From the NCBI GenBank assembly GCA_910592005.1, contig CAJVPP010002243.1, positions 1 to 15,676 on the forward strand: DNA of 15,676 bases, in the 5' to 3' direction. The notes under the pieces are model-generated. The model saw only the letters and a program-made list of their open reading frames with translations, did no database searches and was not told where the DNA came from. Below, one piece after another: positions 1 through 9,817 of the stretch. The position numbers and the translations under genes were made by a program. Source of the stretch: Funneliformis mosseae (lineage: Eukaryota; Glomeromycota; Glomeromycetes; Glomerales; Glomeraceae). Each line of letters begins with the position of its first letter. The first letter of the stretch is position 1.

Positions 1-94
1 CGTAACTTCTTATGACCGCAGTATCATTTGGTCATGTGACATAACGATGTATTTATTTGCATTTAAACTTGGTGTTTGGAAACTTTTAGCGGGG

Positions 95-138
95 GTCTGT
101 ACAAATAAGAAAATAATAAATAATTTTACGCTAAAATA
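95..138 (+). repeat. Possible stray end of the Tc1/mariner family
   Basis: The segment starts GGTCTG and ends TTTACGCTAAAATA. The right end of the Tc1/mariner element, read inward from 5513, also starts GGTCTG and contains the same 14-mer (125-138 versus the complement of 5456-5469). The spacing between the two blocks differs (30 versus 44 bases), so a deletion has to be assumed. This could be a truncated second copy. In sequence this AT-rich a 14-base match is not decisive, and the segment overlaps the short repeats described at 100-331. Confidence 0.25.
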
Positions 139-331
139 GGTTTATATTTAATATAATACAAATAATAATATATAATAATTCTCACATTAAAATAAACTTA
201 TATTATAATACAAATAAGAAAATAAGGATATATATATACTATATAGTTCTAAAAATAAATACCACATTATATATATGAATTTATTAGTATATATGTGACA
301 AATAATATAATAAGTTTTATGTGACAAATAA
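100..331. repeat. Degenerate short tandem and direct repeats
   Basis: Three imperfect units of about 52-57 bp begin with TACAAATAA at 100, 157 and 209. Units 1 and 3 share the 16-mer ACAAATAAGAAAATAA (101-116 and 210-225). Units 1 and 2 share a related block running from TTACGCTAAAATAGG to TCACATTAAAATAAAC. A second direct repeat, TATGTGACAAATAA, occurs at 292-305 and 318-331. Repeats of this kind just outside the transposase reading frame are typical of the subterminal regions of CACTA-type transposons. Here they precede such a relic by about 150-380 bp, so I read them as its left subterminal region. Low-complexity AT drift is the alternative. Confidence 0.4.
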
Positions 332-481
332 ATAAATTACTATAAAAGGAACATATCACAGAATGCTATTTTCAGAAATATATAGTAGTAGTCATATTAA
401 AGTTTTTAATTGTTTTTATTAATTTTTTTAAAAAAAATAATTTGATTTTTTTAAATTGAATTTTATATCATTAAATTAATT

Positions 482-3400
482 ATGTTAACTCAAAATTCAA
501 ATAAATTAAAAACTGATTTATACCTATTCAATATATCACAAAAAAATATTGAAAATAAAAATGGAATGTTAGTTTGAAATTTACAAGAACTAGATATTAT
601 TAGACATCATAAAAAGAATATAAAAATTCATCATTAAATTATTATTTAAGTTTTAGTTCTGAATTAATTTCAAGCTTAAGTCTTTCAGATTTTGATTCTA
701 ATTCAACAGAAAATAAAAAATTGATTCTTCATCAAACAATATTAATGATATATTAAATAATATATCAGGTCTTGAAAATACCGAAGAAAATTGAATAAAT
801 ATAGCTAATTTTGATATAACTTCAGATACTACAGATTCTAATATAGAAAATATAATAGATTTTATTATGAAAGATAATTGAACTTCTGATTTTAATATAG
901 AATATGATTGGACTTTAAATTCTAATATAGATTATGATTGGATTTCCAATAAAAATAATTTGATTTTAGATTTTTTAATTGATAAATTATTTAACTTATC
1001 AGAAAATATATCTGGTAAGGAATTATATCAATAATTTAATATAAAAAAATAAAATTTTAATACTAATAATTTTATTTTAATTTAGATTCTAAAGAAAAAG
1101 TACATTTGTCAAATAAAATATTTAATGCATTAAGATTACTTAACATCAAATCTCATTGTAATTTAACAGATGATGCATTTTATCAAATAATAATTGCAAT
1201 AAACAGTAATAATATTAGTCTTTATAAGACAAAAAAAATTGAAATCTATAATACAAATAGATCTAATATTTGTTAATATGTGTCCTAATTCTTGTTATAC
1301 ATATACTGGATATTATAAATATTATAATAAATATAAATATTGTTATACACTAAGATTTAAAATGAAACATCTGATAAACTATGATGTTAAATGGCATTTT
1401 TTCTATTAAAAATCATCTTATTATTTAATATCAAAATCTAATACGTGCTAATAAATTAGAATTTCGTGCAAATTATATTTAATGCCAAGAATTTAGTTTT
1501 GATGAAAAGATGAAAAATATTTTTGATAGAATAAGATATAATAAACTTTTATCTGATAGGTGTTTTTGTGATTATAGAGATATTGCATTAATTGACTTAG
1601 TAAATGATTATCAAATCTTTTGACAAAAACTGATGATTGCTAAATAATACTAATGATTAATGCAAATATCTGTCCAGAAAATCGTATAAAAAAAGAAAAT
1701 CTTATGATAATAGTCATTATTCTAGGACTAAAAAAACTTAAGTATTTTAATTCATTTATGTATTCTATAATTAAAAAATTAAAAGAACTTGAAGGTATAT
1801 ATATAATTTAATTTTTTTAATACCTAATTACATTTTTAATTAATTTATTTTTATAATTATTTAGATAGAATTGATTAATATAATGAATTAATGAAAGAAA
1901 TTTTTATATTATATGCATATGTATTATTATAGTCAGGTAATATACCAGGTCTCACAAAGCTTATGTGTCTTACTGGTCATAATTCTTACAAAGGATATCA
2001 GTTTTGTAATATTTATAGTATTTATATAAATCATATATAATTTCTAACTACACCTCCAATTGGCTATAAGGAATGTAGAATTTATAATTCTAAAAATTTG
2101 CTTTTATGTACTCATAATCAGTTTAGAGATTATATTCATCAATTAAACTAAGCAAATACATCAAAAAAAAAAGAGATGATTTAGTAACAAAGTTTGGTAT
2201 ATATGCTAAATTTATAGAATACTTATCAATTATTTATTTATTTTTACTTAATTTTAATAATAAGAATAAAAGAGTGTAGTATATTATTTGATTTAAAAGC
2301 ACCACAATTTTCAAATTCTTTTCTAGTAGATTTTATATATCTTATTTATAAAAATATAACCAGCTATATATTTAAATTTTGGATTAAAATTTTTGAAAAA
2401 ATAGTAAACAAGATAATAGTGATTATGTGCTTGACAAATCTGTATAAAATGAAATTAAAAATGAAATGCATAATGTACGAATAATACTTTTAGCTTATTT
2501 AGAATAACTACTATATAATATAGCTTTTTATCATAATGAATACAAAGTATAGGAGTGGTCAACATGGATAACACTATATTCTCTACCTCTTTTAAAAAAA
2601 CAAATACCAAAAACACTATATTGAATAGGTTAATTTTGTTAAAATTATACGTTTATATCAAAAATTAATATTAATTGCACAAGATGTAGAAGATATTCAA
2701 TTTTTATTTCAATCCTTTTACAGTTATTATGAAAGATAAATAAATAAACATTAGATAATAACTTAAAAATATTATTTATTTAATTTATTATTATTATCTT
2801 TAGAAAATATTATTGTATTAAAAAGAATATATTAGTATAATAAAGCTATATTTTTATAACATATTATATATTGCTGATAGTATTAAAAATACTGGTCTAT
2901 ATTGAGCTACTTGGTAGTTTTTAATAGAACAAGGATGTAGAATGCTTCTTCTTTTAGTCTGATCATGCCTTCACTCTTATAATAACATAATTAATAATAT
3001 TTACATTTGGGAACTTTTTAATAATTTGCAATTTTATCAACTTTTTATCAAAAAATTTTCCTATTCAATAGATAATAATCATAAAATCACCTTATATTTT
3101 CTCGACCCAAAAAAGCTAAAGAGTTTTATTTTCTAATAAAAAAATATCAACTTAATCAAACAGAATTAAAAAAAAATAAAGAATATTTTTTTAGTATATT
3201 ATAATGTTGTAAATCAAAACTTAAGGTAAATTTATATTAATATGTACTATTATTTTTTATTAAATTTTTTAATAATAATTCAATTTTTTTATAGACCTTT
3301 TTACAAAATGATACAAAATATAAATGCTTGCATACAAAAAGATGGATTTTATATTAGCTCAAAATGGATTAAGAAAAATTCAGATTAAGCCTAAACTAAT

Positions 3401-3795
3401 TATTTAAGATATAAAATTTATATTATAATTATTAATATATTTCTTTAGATATTAAAAATAATTAATTTATTATATATAGGCTATTATAGAGGTAGATAAA
3501 TGATCTACTTTTCTAAAAAAGGGATCTAAATTTATTTTGAAAACCTTTATGGAAATATTAAATATTATTTAACATATAAATTTAACAAAAAAATTTATTT
3601 GCTAGCATACATTCACTAGACTATAAATATTGAAAAAAATAATGTAAAATTCTTATTATTTTCAAATATGATGTTTATGAATTTATTGATACTTATGTAA
3701 TTGATCATTATATTAGATTTTTTAATTATAATAGAATATATTATATAATAGATAAGAAATCTAAAGAATTTCTTAAGGAGATAAATTTCGTATAT
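482..3795 (+). pseudogene. Plavaka/CACTA-type transposase relic
   Basis: This is a dead DNA-transposon transposase, read as pieces in changing frames with many stops. Pieces appear in the order expected for fungal Plavaka/CACTA proteins. A zinc-binding stretch (MCPNSC, then KYCYT) starts near 1278. A LVNDYQIF piece near 1590 matches the catalytic LSTDGFQ-type region. ENRIKKENLM and the GLKKLK/NSFMY block follow (about 1677-1765). After an intron-like gap come SGNIPGLTKLMCLTGHNSY (from about 1934), a VDFIYLIYKNI block (about 2325), YHNEYK-EWSTWITLYSLPLL (2530-2592), TG-ATW (2890) and a LHSYNNIINNIYIWELF block (about 2970-3015). The family excises and reinserts DNA; this copy cannot. The family call rests on motif order, not on a search. 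The C-terminal end is uncertain because another element is inserted at 3800. Confidence 0.7.
1795..1864 (+). other. Fossil intron in the Plavaka relic
   Basis: A 70-bp AT-only stretch starts GTATAT and ends TTATTTAG. It separates the KKLKELEG piece from the IELINIMN and SGNIPGL pieces, where transposase homology pauses. Length and borders match the other introns of the window (66-89 bp). A second, less clear gap without homology lies at about 2215-2268. This suggests the ancestral transposase gene was spliced. Confidence 0.5.
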
Positions 3796-3801
3796 TATAT
3801 A

Positions 3802-3830
3802 TGATCCAGTGCAAAAATATTTGTATACTG
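3802..3830 (+). repeat. Left terminal inverted repeat
   Basis: It begins TGATCCAGTGCAAAAA. Aligned with the reverse complement of 5486-5514, 22 of 29 positions match without gaps, including the uninterrupted GTGCAAAAA core. Six of the seven differences are transitions, as expected from cytosine deamination during decay. Confidence 0.75.
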
Positions 3831-3931
3831 AAAAAAACCACTAATAAAAAAAATTTTATTAATTAAACTTTTTTTTTATTATTTAAATAATATTAATATG
3901 TATCGGAAAGTATAAAAACGTAAAAATTGAA

Positions 3932-5361
3932 TCAAATCACGTGATCATCATCAGAACTACTATAATTGTCAAATTCATTATCAATTAATTGTACGTTTTC
4001 GTCAGATGCAAAATATTCCTTAGCGTTATTTAACACCTTTCTCCAAAGCCTGATAATAACTTGTGAAGTAATTTTGTATTTAAATGCATCTAATAGTTTG
4101 TTTCAGATAGATAAAAGATTTGGATGTGAGCCCAAACGTACAACTTCACCCTTTACTACTGGCCAAACACTTCAATAGGTTGAAGTTCACAATGATATGG
4201 AGGGGTAAAATTAATTTTATGTTCGTACTATTCTGCTATTTTAACACAAGAAAAAGGAACCTTTTCCTTATTCATTTGTACTAGTTTCAAAAGTTCTGGC
4301 TTTCTTAATTCACCAGAAAAAGAAATATCATGTGTATTTAACCAGTCAACTATTTCTTGTTTTTTTGCACTTGAAATTGAAATGTTTTCTACTCGCCGTT
4401 TATGGTAACTAGCTCCATCTATATGGATGATTACTGACCCATATTTTTCATGAAGATTTTTACACAAAGTTGTAAAAAGATTCTCAAATATTTCTGCATT
4501 GAAGTTTCCGTGATAATCTACCTGATTTGAAATGATATTAGCATCCTTAATGATATCGAGAATATTGTTTCATTCTTCAGCATTGTTTCTTTTCTGAACT
4601 CTATTTCCTAGAGGTTTAATTTTTGGATCCCAAATATGAATAGAGTTCAGAACAAGTTCACCATGCAGTTTATTGGAGGACCCATTTCGAAATACTATAA
4701 TTGCACCAAAAATTATTACTAACGGTCTATGCCCAGGTGATAAAATAACACCTTGATGGGAAATTCATATGTTTCACGAAATGTGATGCAAATGGCAATA
4801 CAACTCATCAAGGAAAACCTCTAGGTGATGTGAAACATTATTTTTACCTTCCAAATTAGCAAACCTATAACGAAGATAATGGCAACGGAATGTAACATTA
4901 TTTGGTGATTTATGAAGGATTTTCCTTCGCTCTCCTTGGCCAAAATAATATCCCAAGCGATGTAGTACCCGAAGGAGCTTCCATTTAGAAATGGTATATC
5001 CTTGTTCAGAAAGAAATTGTCTTAGAATAGGTGTAGAAAGATGTTCACCTGCTTTATTAGCACTTAGAACCTTCATACGTAAAAGCTCAGCTATATTTTC
5101 ATCAGGTTTTAATATAGGTCATCCAAGAACTTTGTGTGGTATAAATGTATTATTACCATAGCTGTTCCAATCTGACATAATACTTCCAATTATACCCTCA
5201 GATACATCTAATATCTCAGCAACCTGCTTGTGTAATAGTAGTTTCTGAAGGCTTTTCCTTATAGATTTATCTCTCTTAAAGTATTTGTGAATGTTAATTA
5301 TCATCAATTTTTCGTTATCCATCAGTGATGTGTCATTTCGTTTTAAAAAAGGAAGATTCAT
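3932..5361 (-). pseudogene. Tc1/mariner-type transposase, long D-E spacing
   Basis: The frame from the ATG at 5361 to the TGA at 3932-3934 would encode about 476 residues. Near the N-terminus is a helix-turn-helix (HKQVAEILDVSEGIIGSI), then a second DNA-binding half (PILRQFLSEQGYTISKWKLL, later YYFGQGERRK). The DDE triad is visible as FLDELYCH, IIHIDGASYHKRR and YHCELQPIE. Between the second D and the E lie 81 residues, against 34-41 in ordinary Tc1/mariner enzymes. Stops sit at 5119, 4774, 4765, 4570 and 4228 in the main frame. After a one-base loss in an A-run at 4165-4167 (plus strand), the frame continues with one more stop at 4103. Its C-terminus is acidic and serine-rich. The reading is otherwise remarkably intact, so inactivation looks recent. 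Membership in the superfamily is firm; the subgroup is inference. Confidence 0.8.
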
Positions 5362-5485
5362 GGCATAATAAAAAAACTTGTGGGAAAAAATGTGTTTGGT
5401 TATGTTCTAATAAATATTTAATTTTTAGCCTACTTTATTTTAGTGATACGATATTTATTTTAGCGTAAATCTTTTCTTTTTTTGG

Positions 5486-5514
5486 CGGTGTATAAATCTT
5501 TTTGCACCAGACCA
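5486..5514 (-). repeat. Right terminal inverted repeat
   Basis: Read inward from 5514 it begins TGGTCTGGTGCAAAAA and pairs with 3802-3830. Being at the promoter side of the transposase gene, it lies about 125 bp upstream of the predicted start codon. It is followed inward by an A-rich stretch and by TTTACGCTAAAATA (complement of 5456-5469), which recurs at 125-138. Confidence 0.75.
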
Positions 5515-5569
5515 TAATTAGTATATATTAATTATTGAATACATTTTATATATATTATTTATATATAGC

Positions 5570-5730
5570 TTCAAATTGATAAAACATTTAATGTATATTT
5601 TGTACATCTTAAAAAAGATAATTTTAAAAATATAGTTGATTTTTAAACAAATAATAGATATACTAAACATTATATAGATAAAATATATTATTTTATATAT
5701 AATTTATGGATAATGTATTTTTATAGGGTA
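5570..5730 (+). pseudogene. Possible C-terminal scrap of the Plavaka relic
   Basis: Downstream of the inserted element one forward frame reads for about 50 residues with a single stop (KTFNVYFVHLKKDNFKN, then TNNRYTKHYIDK). Its composition resembles the tail before the insertion (KYDVYEFIDTYVIDHY at about 3665). It may be the continuation of the interrupted transposase. In AT-rich DNA an open stretch of this length has little weight by itself. Confidence 0.25.
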
Positions 5731-6887
5731 AAATTTCTAAATACAATATTAACTTAATATAATACAATTAATTAATATAATGAATATGATGAATATATAA
5801 AAAATAATAAATAATATGATAATAAAACAAATATAAAAATAAAACTTATTATAGTTATTTTAACATACATAATTGATATAATAAATATAATGATATTTTT
5901 AACATTTTCATTTTTTTTTCACAGTTTATTGCACTCTTCGTAAATACCATTTCTTGTAATAGCTTAAATAAAAAAAAATTTTAAATTTTTAATAATTAAA
6001 ATTAATTGAAAAAAAAATAGAAATTAACCAAAAAATAATATAAAAAATATAACTAAAAATAAAAATTTTAATTTTTTTTTTAAAAAAATTAAAAAAAATA
6101 AATTAAAATTATCATTATAAATTGAAATTAAAAATAATATATAAATTACATCAATTATGAGTTAATAGAACCAGTTATATTTTTAACATTAATAATTAGG
6201 ATATTATTTATTTAAAAATATTTTTAATAGATATGCTAAAACTTTAAAAAATTAAGTTTTTTACATCTATTTTACATTGTAATGATAAAATCCTAGGTGA
6301 AACTGCTAGTTAATGATCATAAAAGCAATTTATTTTAAATTTAGGCATGAATATTTGTCAAAAAATTTACGTCTTTCATATATTTTGTAAATAAATGACT
6401 AATTCAACTTTTACACTATATAAGAAACTTTTAATAATTATGCAATCATTATTTTACATTTAAAATAGATTCAATTTTTTATACAACTATCAATTTAAAA
6501 TATGATATGCGATTTTTATTATCATAAGTTTATACAAGTATTGAGCAAAAATTAGAAATATATTTTATCGTCACCTCGTTCATAACTGAGAATATCATTT
6601 TTACTCAAAAGGTTTGACTATCTTATTTTGTATAAGTTTATAAAAGACTAAGTAATATTTATATAATATTAAAGATTAATCAATTTGATTTTATTTATCT
6701 TATGACTCAATTTAAAATGGAAGTATCCTTTAAATTAGAATGAAATCAGCTAAATTTGTAATAAATGTAATGTTAACATAAACAATTAAATTTTAAATAT
6801 AAGATATTTTAATTAAAATATTATGACCAAGTTTAAAAACTAAAAAAATATTATTAAAAAAAAAATTATATCATATACATTAAAATA
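5731..6887. other. AT-rich stretch with no gene seen
   Basis: Both strands are full of stops and low-complexity A and T runs, especially 5970-6110. I see no transposase motif, RNA gene or clear repeat. The part next to 6888 is the 3' flank of the Sel1-kinase gene and should hold its polyadenylation region, but no single signal stands out. Confidence 0.6.
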
Positions 6888-8560
6888 CTAAAAGTCTAAT
6901 AGATGAGCTAAACTTTCTTTAGCTTCTTAACATCCATTTTCTACAGCTTTCTTATACCAATAAATAGCATTTTCTATATTCTTATCAGTTCCTTTACCAT
7001 GTTTATATAAATATGCAAGACTTTTTTGTGCATTAATATTACCATTTTCTGCTGCTTGTTTATACTAATAAAAAGCCATTTCTAAATTCTTTTCTATACA
7101 TTCACCATATTGATAATATGTGGCTAAATTATACATTGAAATTTCATTACCATTTTCTGCTGCTTTTTGATACCAATAAATAGATTTTTTTAAATTTTTT
7201 TCTATACCTTTTCCATATTGATAACATTTAGCTAAATTATACATTGCAATTTCATAATCATTTTCTGCTGCTTTTTGATACCAATAAAATGATTTTTTTA
7301 AATTCTTTTCAACTCCTTTGCCTTTATCATACAAAGATGCAAGATTATTCTGTCCTCTAATATATCCATTTTCTGCTGCTTTTTGATACCAAAATAATGC
7401 TTGCTTCCAATTCTTTTCTTTTATTTTACCTTTTTCATATAATACTATGAGCATATTTTGTGCATTAATATTACCACATTTTGCTGCTTTTTGATACCAG
7501 TTAAAAGCTATTTCTAAATTCTTTTCTGTACCTTCTCCATATTGATAACATAAAGCTAAATTATACATTGCATATATATTATCATTTTCTGCTGCTTTTT
7601 GAAACCAATAAAATGCTTTTTTTAAATTCTTTTCTATACCTTCTCCATATTGATAACATAAAGCTAAATTATACATTGCATTTATATTATTCTTTTTTGC
7701 TGCTTTTTGATACCAATAAAATGCTTTTTCAAAATTCTTTTCTATACCTTCTTCATATTGATAACATAAAGCTAAACTATACATTGCATCTATATTATTA
7801 TTTTTTGCTGCTTTTTGATACCAATAAAATGCTTTTTCAAAATTCTTTTGTATTCCTTCACCTTTTTTATATAATAATGCAAGGTTAAATTGTGCAAATT
7901 TATTATTCTTTTCTGCTACTTTTTGATACCAATAAATGGCTTTTCCTAAATCTTTTTCTGTACCTTCACCATTATTATATAAATAACCAAGAAATGCTTG
8001 TACATTATCATATCCTTTTTCAGCTAAATTTTTATATATTTTAAATGCTTCTTCTTTATTAATATCAATTCCAATTCCAAAATAATAGCAAACTCCAAGC
8101 TTATATTTTCCATTTATAAATTCTTTATCATAAAAATTTTTATATATTTCAAATGCTTTTCTTTCATTTTTTTCTATACCTATTCCTAATTCATAACATC
8201 TACCTAAATTAAATAATCCACATAAATTTCCATTATTAGCTGCTATTTGATACCAGTAAAATGCTTTATCTAACCTTTTATCTGTTCCTATACTACTTTC
8301 ATAATAAATACTAAGATTTAGCTGTCCATAAATACTTTCACTTTCTACGGCTTTTTGTATCCATTTAAAAGCATTATCATAATTTTTCTCAATTCCAAAT
8401 CCTTCTTTATAACAATTTGCAAGATATACTTGTGCAATAGGACAAATATCTTCATTTTCTTTAGAAGCATTTAAAAATAATTTAAATGCTTCACTATAAT
8501 TTATCTTAATGTAATTACTATTTAAATACAAAAATCCCAAGAAAAATTGATATCTTGATT
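6888..8560 (-). repeat. Sel1 repeat array, about 15 units
   Basis: Fifteen units of about 36 residues (108 bp) plus a partial sixteenth follow the kinase. The pattern is AxxxLAxxYxxGxGxEKNxxKAFYWYQKAAENx. Units nearest the kinase are the most divergent; units 7-10 and 12-14 are nearly the same. A 43-bp block is identical at 7531-7573 and 7639-7681, exactly 108 bp apart, and a near-copy follows at 7747. Sel1 units fold as helix pairs and form a curved solenoid for protein contacts. The two in-frame stops fall in units 14 and 16. Confidence 0.9.
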
Positions 8561-9004
8561 CCACATGACTTTCGTTAAGCCATTCCAAGATCTCATTTAC
8601 AGTTCGATTTGAAAGAAATATACAATGATCAATAAAATGTCCGGTTTCAATGAAATTATTTCCTTCATCGTGTGATTTAATTAAAAGCTTAATTAGCTTA
8701 CATATAAGAATATCCATACTATCTTCTATATTAAATATTTCCCTAAATAACTTTTCTGCCTGATATAAAATATGTTGTGAATTGCATTCATTATATATTG
8801 AATCTAAATTGCAATTCTTTAAGTTGCTCAGAAATAATTCAGAATTATTACTATACATGCATTTAAAGTTTACTGTCTCTGATTTATTTTCTGAAAGAAT
8901 AACGGAATCAATTTCATCATTATTTTTTCCAATAATTATTGATTGAAGTGAGTTTACGACTTGTTGCATAGTAGGACGTTCATTTGGGTCATATTTCCAA
9001 CATG

Positions 9005-9081
9005 CTAATAAAATTAATGAGTTAAATGATAGATTATTAAATAACGACACGTGAATATAAGTAAATTTCACTAATATTTAC
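9005..9081 (-). other. Intron 3 of the Sel1-kinase gene
   Basis: This 77-bp intron has donor GTAAAT and acceptor TTATTAG, with a TTTAACTC branch-like site about 20 bases before the acceptor. It is phase 1. Joining GAAG to CATGTTGG restores the subdomain XI motif CWKYDPNERP, which places the splice precisely. An ATG inside the intron at 9071 opens the long downstream frame but is not a real start. Confidence 0.85.
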
Positions 9082-9436
9082 CTTCAAATAGATTACTATA
9101 TTCAATAGGAGTATTCATGACTATTTGTTCTCTCATCCCTTCTCTAATTTTCATAATTAAATTTGCATCATAATCTACATTTTCGGCATAAAAAGGTTTA
9201 TGCCCACTTGAAATTTGCCAAAGAAGTACTCCAACACTATAAACATCAGACTTTGGGTTTAATATGTAATGTTGGTCTTTGTTCTTATTTTGAATATTAT
9301 TCAAATATTTTGGATCAATATAAGGAACAACACCAAACACATCTGTTGAATAACTTGACGCATCAATTATTTTTCGCGATAAACCAAAGTCTGCCAATTT
9401 TATATGGTTCTGATGTACAAGTACATTTTGCGCATG

Positions 9437-9511
9437 CTAGGTAAAAATAAAAATAAAAATTATCTTATTTATATAAATTATCGATAACAAACAAAACAAA
9501 ATTATTCTTAC
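9437..9511 (-). other. Intron 2 of the Sel1-kinase gene
   Basis: This 75-bp intron has donor GTAAGA and acceptor ACCTAG, phase 0. It splits the catalytic loop: HCDL before, HAQNVLVHQN after. Retention would run into about two dozen hydrophobic residues and a stop. Confidence 0.85.
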
Positions 9512-9751
9512 CAAATCACAGTGAATAATTCCTTCGTTATGCATACATGCTACAGCATTTGCAAGTTGCAAGGCTAGTTGATTTTTACAACTCCATTCTA
9601 GGTTATTAAAATTTTCCTTTAAATAAGATTGCAATGATCCACCATCAGCGTATTCCATAACCAACAAGTACTTGTTTGTTACATCCGATTTTGATATCCC
9701 ATAAAATTTTATAATATTTGCATGATAATCAACTTCGCGTTGCATTTTTAT

Positions 9752-9817
9752 CTATTTTTTATAGCTTAAATAAGTTAATATGTTTTTTTAATAGTAAATT
9801 ACATTGTTATAGTTTAC
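9752..9817 (-). other. Intron 1 of the Sel1-kinase gene
   Basis: This 66-bp intron has donor GTAAAC after the codon for Glu of KEMVNE and acceptor AAATAG before ATAAAAATGCAACGC. It is phase 0. Splicing joins VNE to IKMQREVDYH, the expected helix-C to beta-4 transition. Confidence 0.8.

Larger units (their letters stand above)
3802..5514 (-). mobile_element. Tc1/mariner-superfamily DNA transposon, inactive
   Basis: The element is 1,713 bp long, bounded by terminal inverted repeats and by TA at 3800-3801 and 5515-5516, the target duplication typical of IS630/Tc1/mariner transposons. Its single gene runs on the minus strand and fills most of the element. The transposase has several in-frame stops and one frameshift, so it cannot move on its own. 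It has landed beside or inside the Plavaka/CACTA relic, and is therefore the younger insertion. Boundaries are inferred by matching the two ends; the TA is in AT-rich flanks and is weak evidence alone. Confidence 0.75.

Noticed and set aside
3966..4178. Forward open frame of 70 codons
   Set aside because: It lies antisense to the 3' part of the transposase, whose minus-strand reading matches a known fold; the forward reading has no protein pattern.
3802..5514. RIP (repeat-induced point mutation) as the cause of decay
   Set aside because: The inferred mutated sites are not confined to CpA and coding similarity is still high; simple deamination fits better.
7568..7888. Forward open frame with repeated hydrophobic units
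   Set aside because: It is the complement of the Sel1 repeats; its periodicity is inherited from the 108-bp unit.
9005..9071. Separate Sel1 gene starting at the ATG at 9071
   Set aside because: That ATG lies in intron 3; splicing at 9081/9005 restores the CWKYDPNERP kinase motif, so the Sel1 part is the end of the kinase gene.
9163..9444. Forward open frame over the kinase exon 3
   Set aside because: It is antisense to the DFG and KSDVYSVG region, which is clearly the coding strand.
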